This document shows, in pieces, positions 1-6,154 of a DNA stretch of 6,555 bases. Position numbers and translations under genes: made by a program. Within the stretch, counting starts at the first letter, position 1. Each line of letters starts with the position of its first letter. The stretch spans positions 1 to 6,555 of the forward strand of contig JAEUJK010000527.1 of assembly GCA_016794735.1 (NCBI GenBank), written 5' to 3'. The notes beneath the pieces are model-generated. The model saw nothing but the letters and a program-made list of their open reading frames with translations. It ran no database searches and was not told the DNA's origin. The stretch is from Gemmatimonadota bacterium. GTDB lineage: Bacteria; Gemmatimonadota; Gemmatimonadetes; Gemmatimonadales; Gemmatimonadaceae.

Positions 1-2253
1 ATACAACAGGTTCACGTTGCGACCCGGTTCCGGCATGATGTCCTTGATCCTCGACAGGTGATCGCGATAGGCGCGATCCATCACGTTGTCGATGCGAAGG
101 GTCACCGTGTGCAGGCGGCTGCCGACGAGGCGCCGCCACCCCACATTCGCCCCTAACACGGCATAACCAGCCGTGCGCGACTCGAAGTCCCCCAGCCGTT
201 CCTGCGACCCGGCCCAGCGAAGGACCAGCCCGCCATATCCGCCCGGGCGGTCGTAGCGCAGCCCCACATTGCCGCTGATCGGCGGGATGAAGGGTGGGTA
301 GTCGGACGCCGCGACAAACGACGTATCGAGGTCCGTGATCACGGGGATCGGGGCGCGCGACGACGTGAAGCGCGCCCGCACGATCGAGGTCGTGGCGTCC
401 ACCACCCAGCGACGCGTCAGGGCCAACTCCAGCTGCCCTTCGGCGCCGGAGAAGACCGCGTCCTCGTTCGTGTATTGGAAGCGTGGCCGCCCGCCCTGCG
501 AGCCGAGCTCGGCACGTCCGCGGCTCGACGGGAAGATGAAGTTGTCGAGCTGGTTCCTGAACACGCTCACCTCGGCCCGCAGGTGGTCCCGATCCACGCG
601 CACGAAGGCGTCCACACCGAGCCCGGTCTCCTGTTGCAGGCGCGGATCACCGACGTCGAACGAGTTGGCGGCGAGGTGTGGCCCGTTGGAATAGAGCTCG
701 TTGAAATCCGGCGTGCGGTACGCACGGTTCGCACTGATGCCGAAGTGCACGACCTCGCGCAGGTCGTAGAGGAGGCCGAGGGAGCCGGAGACGGCACCGA
801 AGGTGCGCGCTTCCACCGGAACGCGCTCGCCCCCAACGAAGATGAACGTGCGACGACGGGGCGTATACGACGCGTAGTCGTACCGCAGTCCGCCCTGGAT
901 CGCCAACTCACCGACCTTCACTTCCTCGATCGCAAAGCCGGCCAGGGTCTGGTCGCCCGTGGACGGCGTCCGGAGGGTTCCCCCGGTGACGATGTCGCGG
1001 TACTGCGCGCGGACGCCCAGCGCGCCTGACGAGAACGGCCCGGCAGCCTCATGGCGCGCCACGACCTCGCCGACGGACTGGAACTGGTCGAAGCGGGTCG
1101 CGACGCTCCCGCCCGCCTCGATCTCGCGATGGTCATACTGCGTGATGGTCCCGGTCGCGCGCACGGAGGTGAATGGCCCGGTGCGCTGCGTGCGCTCCGC
1201 CTCGGCGCGCACGGTGTGGCGCCGCATGCGAATGTCGACGCCCTCCTCGTGCCCCCCGATGAAGCCACCCGGTATTCCGTAGTTGGAGCCATACAGCCGA
1301 TACGAGGCACCGAGGTGTCCCGCGGTTCCTGCCCACGCCAACGCCCCGGAGGCGCTCACGGTCTGGGCATCGGTGTTGAGGAGGTTCCCGAGCGGGGTAT
1401 TGATGTCCGACGAGCGTCGCCACGAGGCCTCGCCGCGCAGGGCGAGTGGCCCGGCCCGCTGCGCCGCATAGCCCCCCAGGGTGGTGCCGCGACTCACCGA
1501 CGCCCCCTCGAACGTCAGTGCCCCGTGCAACTTGTCAGGCACCGCGGTCGGGATCTCCTCCCGCACCACGTTCACCACACCGCCTAACGCGGAACTCCCG
1601 TACAGGAGCGACATCGGGCCACGCACGACCTCGATCTGCTTGGCCGTCGACGGCTCGATGGCGACGGCATGGTCGCCCGAGAGGGACGAGAGGTCGCCGG
1701 ACCGTTGTCCGTCCTCGAGCATCAGGATGCGATCCCCCCCGAGGCCGCGAATGACCGGCCGCGCCGTTGTCGGGCCCATGGAGGTGACGGAGACACCAGG
1801 CTGGTTCTGCAGCACCGAGGCCACGGTCGCGGCGCTCTGGCGATCGAGCGCGGCGCCACTCACCACCGATGTGGCACTCAGGACCTCGCGGCTGCTCCGC
1901 TCACCGGCCGACGCCGTCACGACGGTCTGTGCCAGCTGCAGGGCCGCGGCCTCGAGCGCGACCTCGATGTTCACCGTCTCCGACGTTGCGACAGTGACCG
2001 GAATGGTGCGCGGGCGATACCCGACGCGCTGGACGATGAGCGTGTAGCGGCCGGCCGGGACACCGTCGATCTCGAAGGCCCCGTCCTCGTGCGACACGTC
2101 TATCCGGCGCAGCTCGGCGAGACGAACCGTCGTCGCCGGTATTGGACGCTGGTCCGAGGCATCGACCACCTTCCCGCGGATGCCCCCAACGCCCTGACTG
2201 AATGCCGTCGTACTGAGCAGGAAGAAGCCCAGGACGGCCACGTATTTCGCCAT
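1..2253 (-). CDS. TonB-dependent outer-membrane receptor, ZnuD-like, with N-terminal carboxypeptidase-regulatory-like domain (3' end cut by window)
   Basis: Predicted outer-membrane transporter powered by TonB-ExbBD. The minus-strand frame is open from ATG at 2253 to the window edge (751 residues). A signal peptide (MAKYVAVLGFFLLSTTAFSQ) is followed by a carboxypeptidase-regulatory-like beta-sandwich (about 23-100), a TonB-box-like QTVVTAS (about 109-115), a plug (about 120-235, with VIRGLGGDRI, GDHAVAIEPS and VEVVRGP-type IEVVRGPMSLLYGSSALGG) and a 22-strand-type barrel. Barrel hallmarks include YRTPDFNELYSNGPHLA, FDVGDPRL, a Y-P-P-F-I-P-P segment and the terminal PGRNVNLLY, so only a few residues should be missing. 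The GDHAVAIEP and NGPHLA motifs resemble ZnuD-type zinc/metal receptors; the substrate is inferred and could be another metal complex. No metal-regulator box was recognised upstream. A weak Shine-Dalgarno (AGGG, 2262-2259) precedes the ATG by 5 nt. Confidence 0.93.
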   Translation of the reverse strand, partial: MAKYVAVLGFFLLSTTAFSQGVGGIRGKVVDASDQRPIPATTVRLAELRRIDVSHEDGAFEIDGVPAGRYTLIVQRVGYRPRTIPVTVATSETVNIEVALEAAALQLAQTVVTASAGERSSREVLSATSVVSGAALDRQSAATVASVLQNQPGVSVTSMGPTTARPVIRGLGGDRILMLEDGQRSGDLSSLSGDHAVAIEPSTAKQIEVVRGPMSLLYGSSALGGVVNVVREEIPTAVPDKLHGALTFEGASVSRGTTLGGYAAQRAGPLALRGEASWRRSSDINTPLGNLLNTDAQTVSASGALAWAGTAGHLGASYRLYGSNYGIPGGFIGGHEEGVDIRMRRHTVRAEAERTQRTGPFTSVRATGTITQYDHREIEAGGSVATRFDQFQSVGEVVARHEAAGPFSSGALGVRAQYRDIVTGGTLRTPSTGDQTLAGFAIEEVKVGELAIQGGLRYDYASYTPRRRTFIFVGGERVPVEARTFGAVSGSLGLLYDLREVVHFGISANRAYRTPDFNELYSNGPHLAANSFDVGDPRLQQETGLGVDAFVRVDRDHLRAEVSVFRNQLDNFIFPSSRGRAELGSQGGRPRFQYTNEDAVFSGAEGQLELALTRRWVVDATTSIVRARFTSSRAPIPVITDLDTSFVAASDYPPFIPPISGNVGLRYDRPGGYGGLVLRWAGSQERLGDFESRTAGYAVLGANVGWRRLVGSRLHTVTLRIDNVMDRAYRDHLSRIKDIMPEPGRNVNLLY

Positions 2254-2272
2254 GAAATCCCTGTGCAAGGAA

Positions 2273-2296
2273 GTCCGGACCGGTCGTGCGCCGGAC
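2273..2296 (-). promoter_or_regulatory. Small inverted repeat in the leader of the TonB-receptor gene
   Basis: GTCCGG (2273-2278) and CCGGAC (2291-2296) are perfect inverted repeats with a 12-nt loop. They lie 10 nt upstream of the weak ribosome-binding site of the receptor gene, so the transcript could fold here. A six-base GC-rich stem can arise by chance in DNA of this composition, and no known riboswitch or operator was recognised. The rest of 2254-2355 holds no promoter that I can call with confidence. Confidence 0.2.
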
Positions 2297-2355
2297 GTGG
2301 AGCAGGATAACCCGCGGTCACCCTGTATGGTGCCCACTGCCTTGGGACAGGCGCA

Positions 2356-2390
2356 GGGCCGCACCCCCTAGTACGCCGGGAGTGCGGCCC
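2356..2390 (-). terminator. Strong hairpin between the CBS gene and the TonB-receptor gene, probable terminator
   Basis: Arms 2356-2368 (GGGCCGCACCCCC) and 2378-2390 (GGGAGTGCGGCCC) pair over 13 bp with a 9-nt loop. Twelve pairs are Watson-Crick; the remaining one is a G-U wobble in minus-strand RNA (A-C on the other strand), so the fold is best in the minus direction. The hairpin starts 22 nt after the CBS stop codon, the expected place for a terminator. No U-tract follows, so it may be an atypical intrinsic terminator, a 3'-end-protecting stem, or both. Confidence 0.6.
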
Positions 2391-2412
2391 ATGTTCAGTA
2401 GCGGCGGGACTT

Positions 2413-2964
2413 CTATTTCACGAAGACCATCTGGCGCACCGTCAGGCGATGCTCGGCCACTGCGCGCAGGATGTCTGTTGCTGAAAGGATGCCCACAAAC
2501 CCGGTGTCATCGGTGACGATGGCGCGCTGGACCCCGGCGGCAAGGAGCCGCTGGGCCGCGTTCGACACCTCCAGCTCCGCCGGCAAGGTGCAGACCGTGC
2601 GCGACATCGCCTCACCCACGGTGTGCGAGTCCAGGAAGCCCATCGCCCGCCCTTCGGTCGCCACGCGTTCCACGACGTCCTCTTCGCGGCCGGTCCAAAG
2701 GTCGGTGAAGTAACTCGACGACCACTCGTCGCCCTCACTCCACTCCTCGACGTCATCCTCCGCCTCGTCCTCCGGCTCACTCCCCACGGTGGACTCGAAC
2801 TCGAGGATGTCAGGCGCCGAGAGGACCCCGACGACGCGCCCGTTGTCGACGACCGGTGCCCCCTGGATGCGACAGGTGACCAACGTATCGATCGCTTGCC
2901 GGAGCGACTGCTCCGGAGCGAGCGTCACCACGTTGGGGGTCATGACGTCTTTGACGCGTAGCAT
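2413..2964 (-). CDS. CBS domain-pair protein with acidic central linker
   Basis: A 183-residue, presumably cytoplasmic protein with no signal peptide or membrane segment. CBS 1 covers about residues 6-57 (DVMTPNVVTLAP, then GAPVVDNGRVVGVLSAPDIL). CBS 2 covers about 117-172 (GEAMSRTVCTLPAE, then RAIVTDDTGFVGILSATDIL). CBS pairs (Bateman modules) commonly bind adenine nucleotides and act as energy or ion sensors; the ligand here is not known. The two domains are separated by an insert of about 60 residues. Its first half is highly acidic (GSEPEDEAEDDVEEWSEGDE), whereas stand-alone CBS pairs usually have short linkers. The frame stays open upstream to 3375, overlapping the cytochrome gene, but ATG 2964 has a good ribosome-binding site and immediately precedes CBS 1, so it is chosen. 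It lies 95 nt downstream of the 16-haem cytochrome gene and may share its transcript. A strong hairpin follows the stop codon. Confidence 0.93.
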   Translation of the reverse strand: MLRVKDVMTPNVVTLAPEQSLRQAIDTLVTCRIQGAPVVDNGRVVGVLSAPDILEFESTVGSEPEDEAEDDVEEWSEGDEWSSSYFTDLWTGREEDVVERVATEGRAMGFLDSHTVGEAMSRTVCTLPAELEVSNAAQRLLAAGVQRAIVTDDTGFVGILSATDILRAVAEHRLTVRQMVFVK

Positions 2965-2969
2965 AGGGG

Positions 2970-2976
2970 CCTCCGG
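2970..2976 (-). promoter_or_regulatory. Ribosome-binding site that fixes the CBS-protein start
   Basis: The minus strand reads CCGGAGG here, 5 nt before ATG 2964. It supports this start over the longer open frame that runs back into the cytochrome gene. Confidence 0.7.
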
Positions 2977-3059
2977 TTGGCTGGCCCTCACATGGTATGC
3001 CCCTGGAGGGGCGGACGCCGTCGGCAAACGCGGCGCCACACGTCGGGCAATCGCCGACC

Positions 3060-4712
3060 CTAGCGACCGCGACGCGGATCGGTGATGTGGCACCGGGCGC
3101 ACATCGCCATCGCCTTCTTGCCGAGCCGATCGGCGTTGAAGTCGCGGCCGTGCGGGTTGACGCCCCAGCCCGTCGTGGCATGACAGCGCATGCAGGTGGC
3201 CTGGGTGTGGCACGTCGTACAGGTGGTCAGCTCGAGGCGCGCCGCACGCCCGTGCTGCAGCAGCCACTGCGGCTGCGCATTGTGGTAGATCGCGGCGTTG
3301 CGCCCCGCGGCCTGCAGCCCCGACGCGCGGTGGCAATCGCGGCAGAAGACCTCGGTGTTGTGACACGAGGCGCACTCGCGATCACGAGCGTAGGTCGGCG
3401 CGGCATGCCCGGCCACGAAGTTCGCGGGATGGAACGCGCGACGGGACTCGCCCGCGTGGCAGTCGGAGCAGAAGCGCTGCGTATGGCACCCGGCACAGGT
3501 CTGTTGGCCGGCCGCGGCGACGCTCCGGTGCGCCTCGATGAAGTTCCGCGGATGCGGCCGCACGATGCGCGACGTGGTGTCGGCGGCCAACCGCAGCGCC
3601 GCAACGGTCGTCGTGGCATGACCGCGCGCGTCGGTAGGGGCACGACGCAGCTGCACGCCTCGTGGTCCACGAGTTGGCTCGGGCAGCGTGCGGATCACCG
3701 CACTCGCCCCCGCCCCGGTGTGGCAGGTGGTGCAGCTCGAGCGCGCGTGACAGTTCGCGCACGTGGCGCCGACGGCGCTCGCGAGGGCACCGTGTCGGTC
3801 CACGAAGCCATCCCGGCGATGCGTGTCGGGGGTGAGCCACGACGGCATGAGGTCGCGCGTGATGGCCGCGATGCGCGCATCGGAGCCGAGGCCCGAGGCC
3901 ACCGGCAGTGTGCTCACATTGAGGTGGCAACGCGCGCAACTCTCGCGGGCATGGCAGGTGGCGCAGGTCGCTGCGGCCGCCGGGGTGAGCGGGGCATGCG
4001 TTGCACCAAAGTTCGGCTGCAGGTGGGTCGACGGACGCGGCAGCGCCTTGACCGCGTCCAGGTCGAGCCGACGCGCCTCGACGAGGGGACGATGGCAGGT
4101 GCGACAGCTGTTGGCCGGGTCGTAGTGCGCGCTCGCCTGGTGCTGGTGGCACCCGAAGCAGGTGGCCGAGGCCGCCCCGGCGACATCCATGAACTGGTTG
4201 CGGCCGGGGGTGGCGTGGCACGCCGCGCACTGGCGCGTCGCGCTATCGGACTTGGCGAAGTGCCGCTGGTGCGAGAAGTCGAGGAGGGCGGGGACTGCCG
4301 GTCGCGCGGGCGGGGTCCATTGCACGCGGCGAACGTCGGTGCCGTTGTGACAGGTGGCGCACGAGGCGGGCGACGGGAACAGGAGGTCACTCGTCGAGCC
4401 GGTGACGTCGGCGTGGCAGCCCTCGCAAGTGGGGAAGAGCCGAACGTGCTTGGCGTGGGGAAAGTCGCCGGGGGCAACGCGGAGCGGTGTGCGTGCTGAC
4501 AGGCGTTGCGCGGGACGTGATGCGGTGGCGTCCGCGGGGCGGTCACCCTGTGCGAGGGTGGATTGCGCGCTGACGAGGGTGGCCACCAGGGCAGCGATCC
4601 GCATGACGGTGGTTGATGGCCACGTGACAGGGCGCGCGTAGTTTGTCTCTCGGGGGGGGGCCCCCAGCGACAGTGCGACACGGCGCAACGAAATCCACCA
4701 ACGCGTCATCAT
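3060..4712 (-). CDS. Exported 16-haem c-type cytochrome with five repeated di-haem modules
   Basis: Predicted periplasmic, outer-membrane-associated or extracellular electron carrier. From ATG 4712 it is 550 residues with sixteen CXXCH motifs, first Cys at about 96, 118, 162, 185, 203, 250, 259, 318, 327, 406, 415, 447, 457, 498, 507 and 538. All cysteines I see lie in these motifs. The N-terminal part has cytochrome c7/c3-like F-x-H-x2-H signatures (FPHAKH, FSHQRH); the rest is five di-haem repeats plus a degenerate half unit. Start: ATG 4712 has a GGGGAG site 6 nt upstream and overlaps the porin stop (ATGA). However, a signal-peptide-like stretch (MRIAALVATLVSAQSTLAQ) begins only at ATG 4604, which has no visible Shine-Dalgarno. 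Either start is possible, the shorter one giving 514 residues. There is no lipobox cysteine, unlike many MtrC/OmcB-type surface cytochromes. The family name is unknown to me; the c-type assignment is firm, the role in an outer-membrane conduit is inferred. Confidence 0.93.
   Translation of the reverse strand: MMTRWWISLRRVALSLGAPPRETNYARPVTWPSTTVMRIAALVATLVSAQSTLAQGDRPADATASRPAQRLSARTPLRVAPGDFPHAKHVRLFPTCEGCHADVTGSTSDLLFPSPASCATCHNGTDVRRVQWTPPARPAVPALLDFSHQRHFAKSDSATRQCAACHATPGRNQFMDVAGAASATCFGCHQHQASAHYDPANSCRTCHRPLVEARRLDLDAVKALPRPSTHLQPNFGATHAPLTPAAAATCATCHARESCARCHLNVSTLPVASGLGSDARIAAITRDLMPSWLTPDTHRRDGFVDRHGALASAVGATCANCHARSSCTTCHTGAGASAVIRTLPEPTRGPRGVQLRRAPTDARGHATTTVAALRLAADTTSRIVRPHPRNFIEAHRSVAAAGQQTCAGCHTQRFCSDCHAGESRRAFHPANFVAGHAAPTYARDRECASCHNTEVFCRDCHRASGLQAAGRNAAIYHNAQPQWLLQHGRAARLELTTCTTCHTQATCMRCHATTGWGVNPHGRDFNADRLGKKAMAMCARCHITDPRRGR
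3180..4025 (-). repeat. Five diverged copies of a bis-His di-haem protein module within the 16-haem cytochrome
   Basis: Units are encoded at 4025-3924, 3821-3720, 3554-3456, 3431-3330 and 3284-3180. Each fits H-x(3-5)-[FW]-x3-H-x10-C-x2-C-H-x(4,5)-C-x2-C-H. The second His to first Cys distance is identical in all five. Examples of the core are NFGATH, GFVDRH, NFIEAH, NFVAGH and QWLLQH. Two free histidines and two haem sites per unit would suit two bis-His haems. A sixth, degenerate unit (HGRDF, one haem, second His replaced) lies at 3152-3087. Confidence 0.85.
4652..4660. repeat. G9/C9 homopolymer near the 5' end of the 16-haem cytochrome gene
   Basis: Nine consecutive G on the plus strand (C9 on the coding strand), directly next to five C. 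It lies between the two candidate start codons (4712 and 4604). If translation starts at 4712, gain or loss of one base shifts the frame before the signal peptide. If it starts at 4604, the tract is in the leader and could affect only expression. Confidence 0.95.
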
Positions 4713-6154
4713 CGCCCGCTCCCCGGATCTCCGCCCACCGCCCACTCCAGCCGCACCGAGGCGCGCCGCTGGCTCCAGTCCGGTCCGGGCGCGTCATTCG
4801 TCAGGCGATGCTGGTACTGGCCAGCCTCCGCGCGCGCACGCAGGTCGCCACGCACCCGCCATTCGGCGTGGGCCATCGCGCCAAGTACACGCCCCGTCCC
4901 CACCCGATACTCGTAGATCGTCTGGCGCGCACTCAGCGTCGCGCCGAAGGACGCCGCCTCGCCGAGCCGCCGCGTCACACTCATCGTGCCATCACTCTGC
5001 GACGCGCCGACCCCAACGTCGATGCCGTATGCACCGATCACCGACCACGGCGCGTCCGGTGTCCAGCTCGCTTCTGCCCCGAGGCGCCAGCCGTCGGTGC
5101 GCAGCTCCACCGACTGCAGCCCCGTCCCGGGATCACGATACGAACGCCTCGCCGCAGACACGGTAGTGCCTAACGCGCCGTCCGCACGGGCCCAGGCCGT
5201 GGTCGCCCGGAGCTCGTCGAAACCCACCGGGGCAAACGCACCCCAGATCGTCCAGAGCTCGAAGAACGGCTGGTGGTGTCGTGCATCCACGCTCACGTCG
5301 AAGGCGCGCATCCGCCGCGACAGGCGCACGCGCGCCTCGTTCAGTTCGCCACTGGCCACATCGACCGCGAGGTTGCCGTCCGCGCGAAACCCGAGGGCGC
5401 CGGCCACGGCATCCACCGACGCGCGCTCGGCGTATAGTCCACTGCGGTCGTCGGCGAGCACCCGGAGGTACGTCCCCGTGAGCGCGTGAGCGCCAGAGGA
5501 CGCGCGCCATCGCACGCGGCCACCCAGCATCCACGCCCGCTGCTCCGGCGGCAGGTCATCCACCTGCCCGATCTCTTCGGACGTGTAGGGTTCATTGAGT
5601 CCCTGCACGAGTGCCTGCCCAGCGAGCACCTCGCCATCCAGCGTCGCGCGCCGCAACACCAGCGACGCGCCGTCGTAGCTGTAGGCTCCCAGGTCACTCA
5701 AGGTCCACTGACGGCCCAGCCGGACGCGACCCCGCGGCCGCTCCACCTCGACGTAGGCGTCGAGCAGGTCGAAGCGGTCGTTCATGCGGGGCCACGCGGA
5801 CTCCGTGCCGCCGAGGGCAGTTCGGGCGCGCCCATGGGCGTGCACGGACACACCCTGCCCCAGCCCCCAACCGGCCACGCTCACGTCGTGAAGGAACGGC
5901 TGCGACAACTGGCGGTCAGACGCGCGCAGGTAGCTGCACCAGGCGCTCCCCTCGGGACAACTCACCACGGTGCCATCGGGCGCCCGCCGCACCGTGCCAC
6001 TCGGCACGGTTGATGACAGCGCAACCGAGTCGCGACGGAACGGTCGCAGGTCGATCGCCTGCCACCAACTTGCCCCGGTGACTCGTACGCCTTGCGCGTG
6101 CGCCGACCGCGCGGCGGTGAGGCACAGCAGGATCGCCAGGCAGCGTCGCCTCAT
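4709..6154 (-). CDS. Predicted outer-membrane beta-barrel (porin-like) protein between two multihaem cytochromes
   Basis: A 481-residue protein proposed to be the outer-membrane sheath of a porin-cytochrome electron conduit. MRRRCLAILLCLTAARSAHA is a clear signal peptide (AHA/Q cleavage). After about residue 95, stretches of alternating polar and hydrophobic residues with aromatic belts are separated by charged turns, for example YVEVERPRGRVRLGRQW, WMLGGRVRWRAS, ARVRLSRRMRAFDVSVDARH, SVELRTDGWRLGAEASW and the near-terminal ASVRLEWAV. The protein lacks transmembrane helices. Size is nearer the Geobacter conduit porins than the longer Shewanella MtrB. ATG 6154 is chosen because it starts the signal peptide and overlaps the upstream cytochrome stop (ATGA); the open frame extends back to 6445 without a reason to use it. 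Cys66 and Cys73 form a short pair before the barrel. The barrel reading is good; the conduit role rests on gene context. An unrelated outer-membrane channel remains possible. Confidence 0.82.
   Translation of the reverse strand: MRRRCLAILLCLTAARSAHAQGVRVTGASWWQAIDLRPFRRDSVALSSTVPSGTVRRAPDGTVVSCPEGSAWCSYLRASDRQLSQPFLHDVSVAGWGLGQGVSVHAHGRARTALGGTESAWPRMNDRFDLLDAYVEVERPRGRVRLGRQWTLSDLGAYSYDGASLVLRRATLDGEVLAGQALVQGLNEPYTSEEIGQVDDLPPEQRAWMLGGRVRWRASSGAHALTGTYLRVLADDRSGLYAERASVDAVAGALGFRADGNLAVDVASGELNEARVRLSRRMRAFDVSVDARHHQPFFELWTIWGAFAPVGFDELRATTAWARADGALGTTVSAARRSYRDPGTGLQSVELRTDGWRLGAEASWTPDAPWSVIGAYGIDVGVGASQSDGTMSVTRRLGEAASFGATLSARQTIYEYRVGTGRVLGAMAHAEWRVRGDLRARAEAGQYQHRLTNDAPGPDWSQRRASVRLEWAVGGDPGSGR
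4719..4724 (-). promoter_or_regulatory. Ribosome-binding site supporting the 4712 start of the 16-haem cytochrome
   Basis: GGGGAG on the minus strand, 6 nt before ATG 4712 and inside the last porin codons. No comparable site precedes the alternative ATG at 4604, where the upstream bases read CAACCACCGTC. This favours coupled initiation at 4712, against the signal-peptide argument for 4604. Confidence 0.55.

Noticed and set aside
2965..3059. Short inverted repeat GCCCC/GGGGC (2999-3012) and a CPTCG zinc-ribbon-like string in one frame between the cytochrome and CBS genes
   Set aside because: The stem is only about five pairs with no U-tract, and the CPTCG string lies in a frame without a credible start or domain; both are likely chance.
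2965..3375. N-terminal extension of the CBS protein back to 3375
   Set aside because: The extra residues overlap the cytochrome gene, resemble no domain, and ATG 2964 has its own ribosome-binding site directly before CBS 1.
3001..4450. Repeated TGGCAC/TGGCAG words on the plus strand resembling sigma-54 -24 elements
   Set aside because: They are the reverse complement of Cys-His codons (TGCCAC, TGCCA) in the CXXCH motifs, so coding constraint explains them.
2997..4499. A 500-codon plus-strand open frame opposite the 16-haem cytochrome gene
   Set aside because: It is antisense to a protein with unmistakable haem motifs, is composed mostly of Arg, Gly, Ala and Val as expected for a GC-rich shadow frame, and shows no domain or signal peptide.
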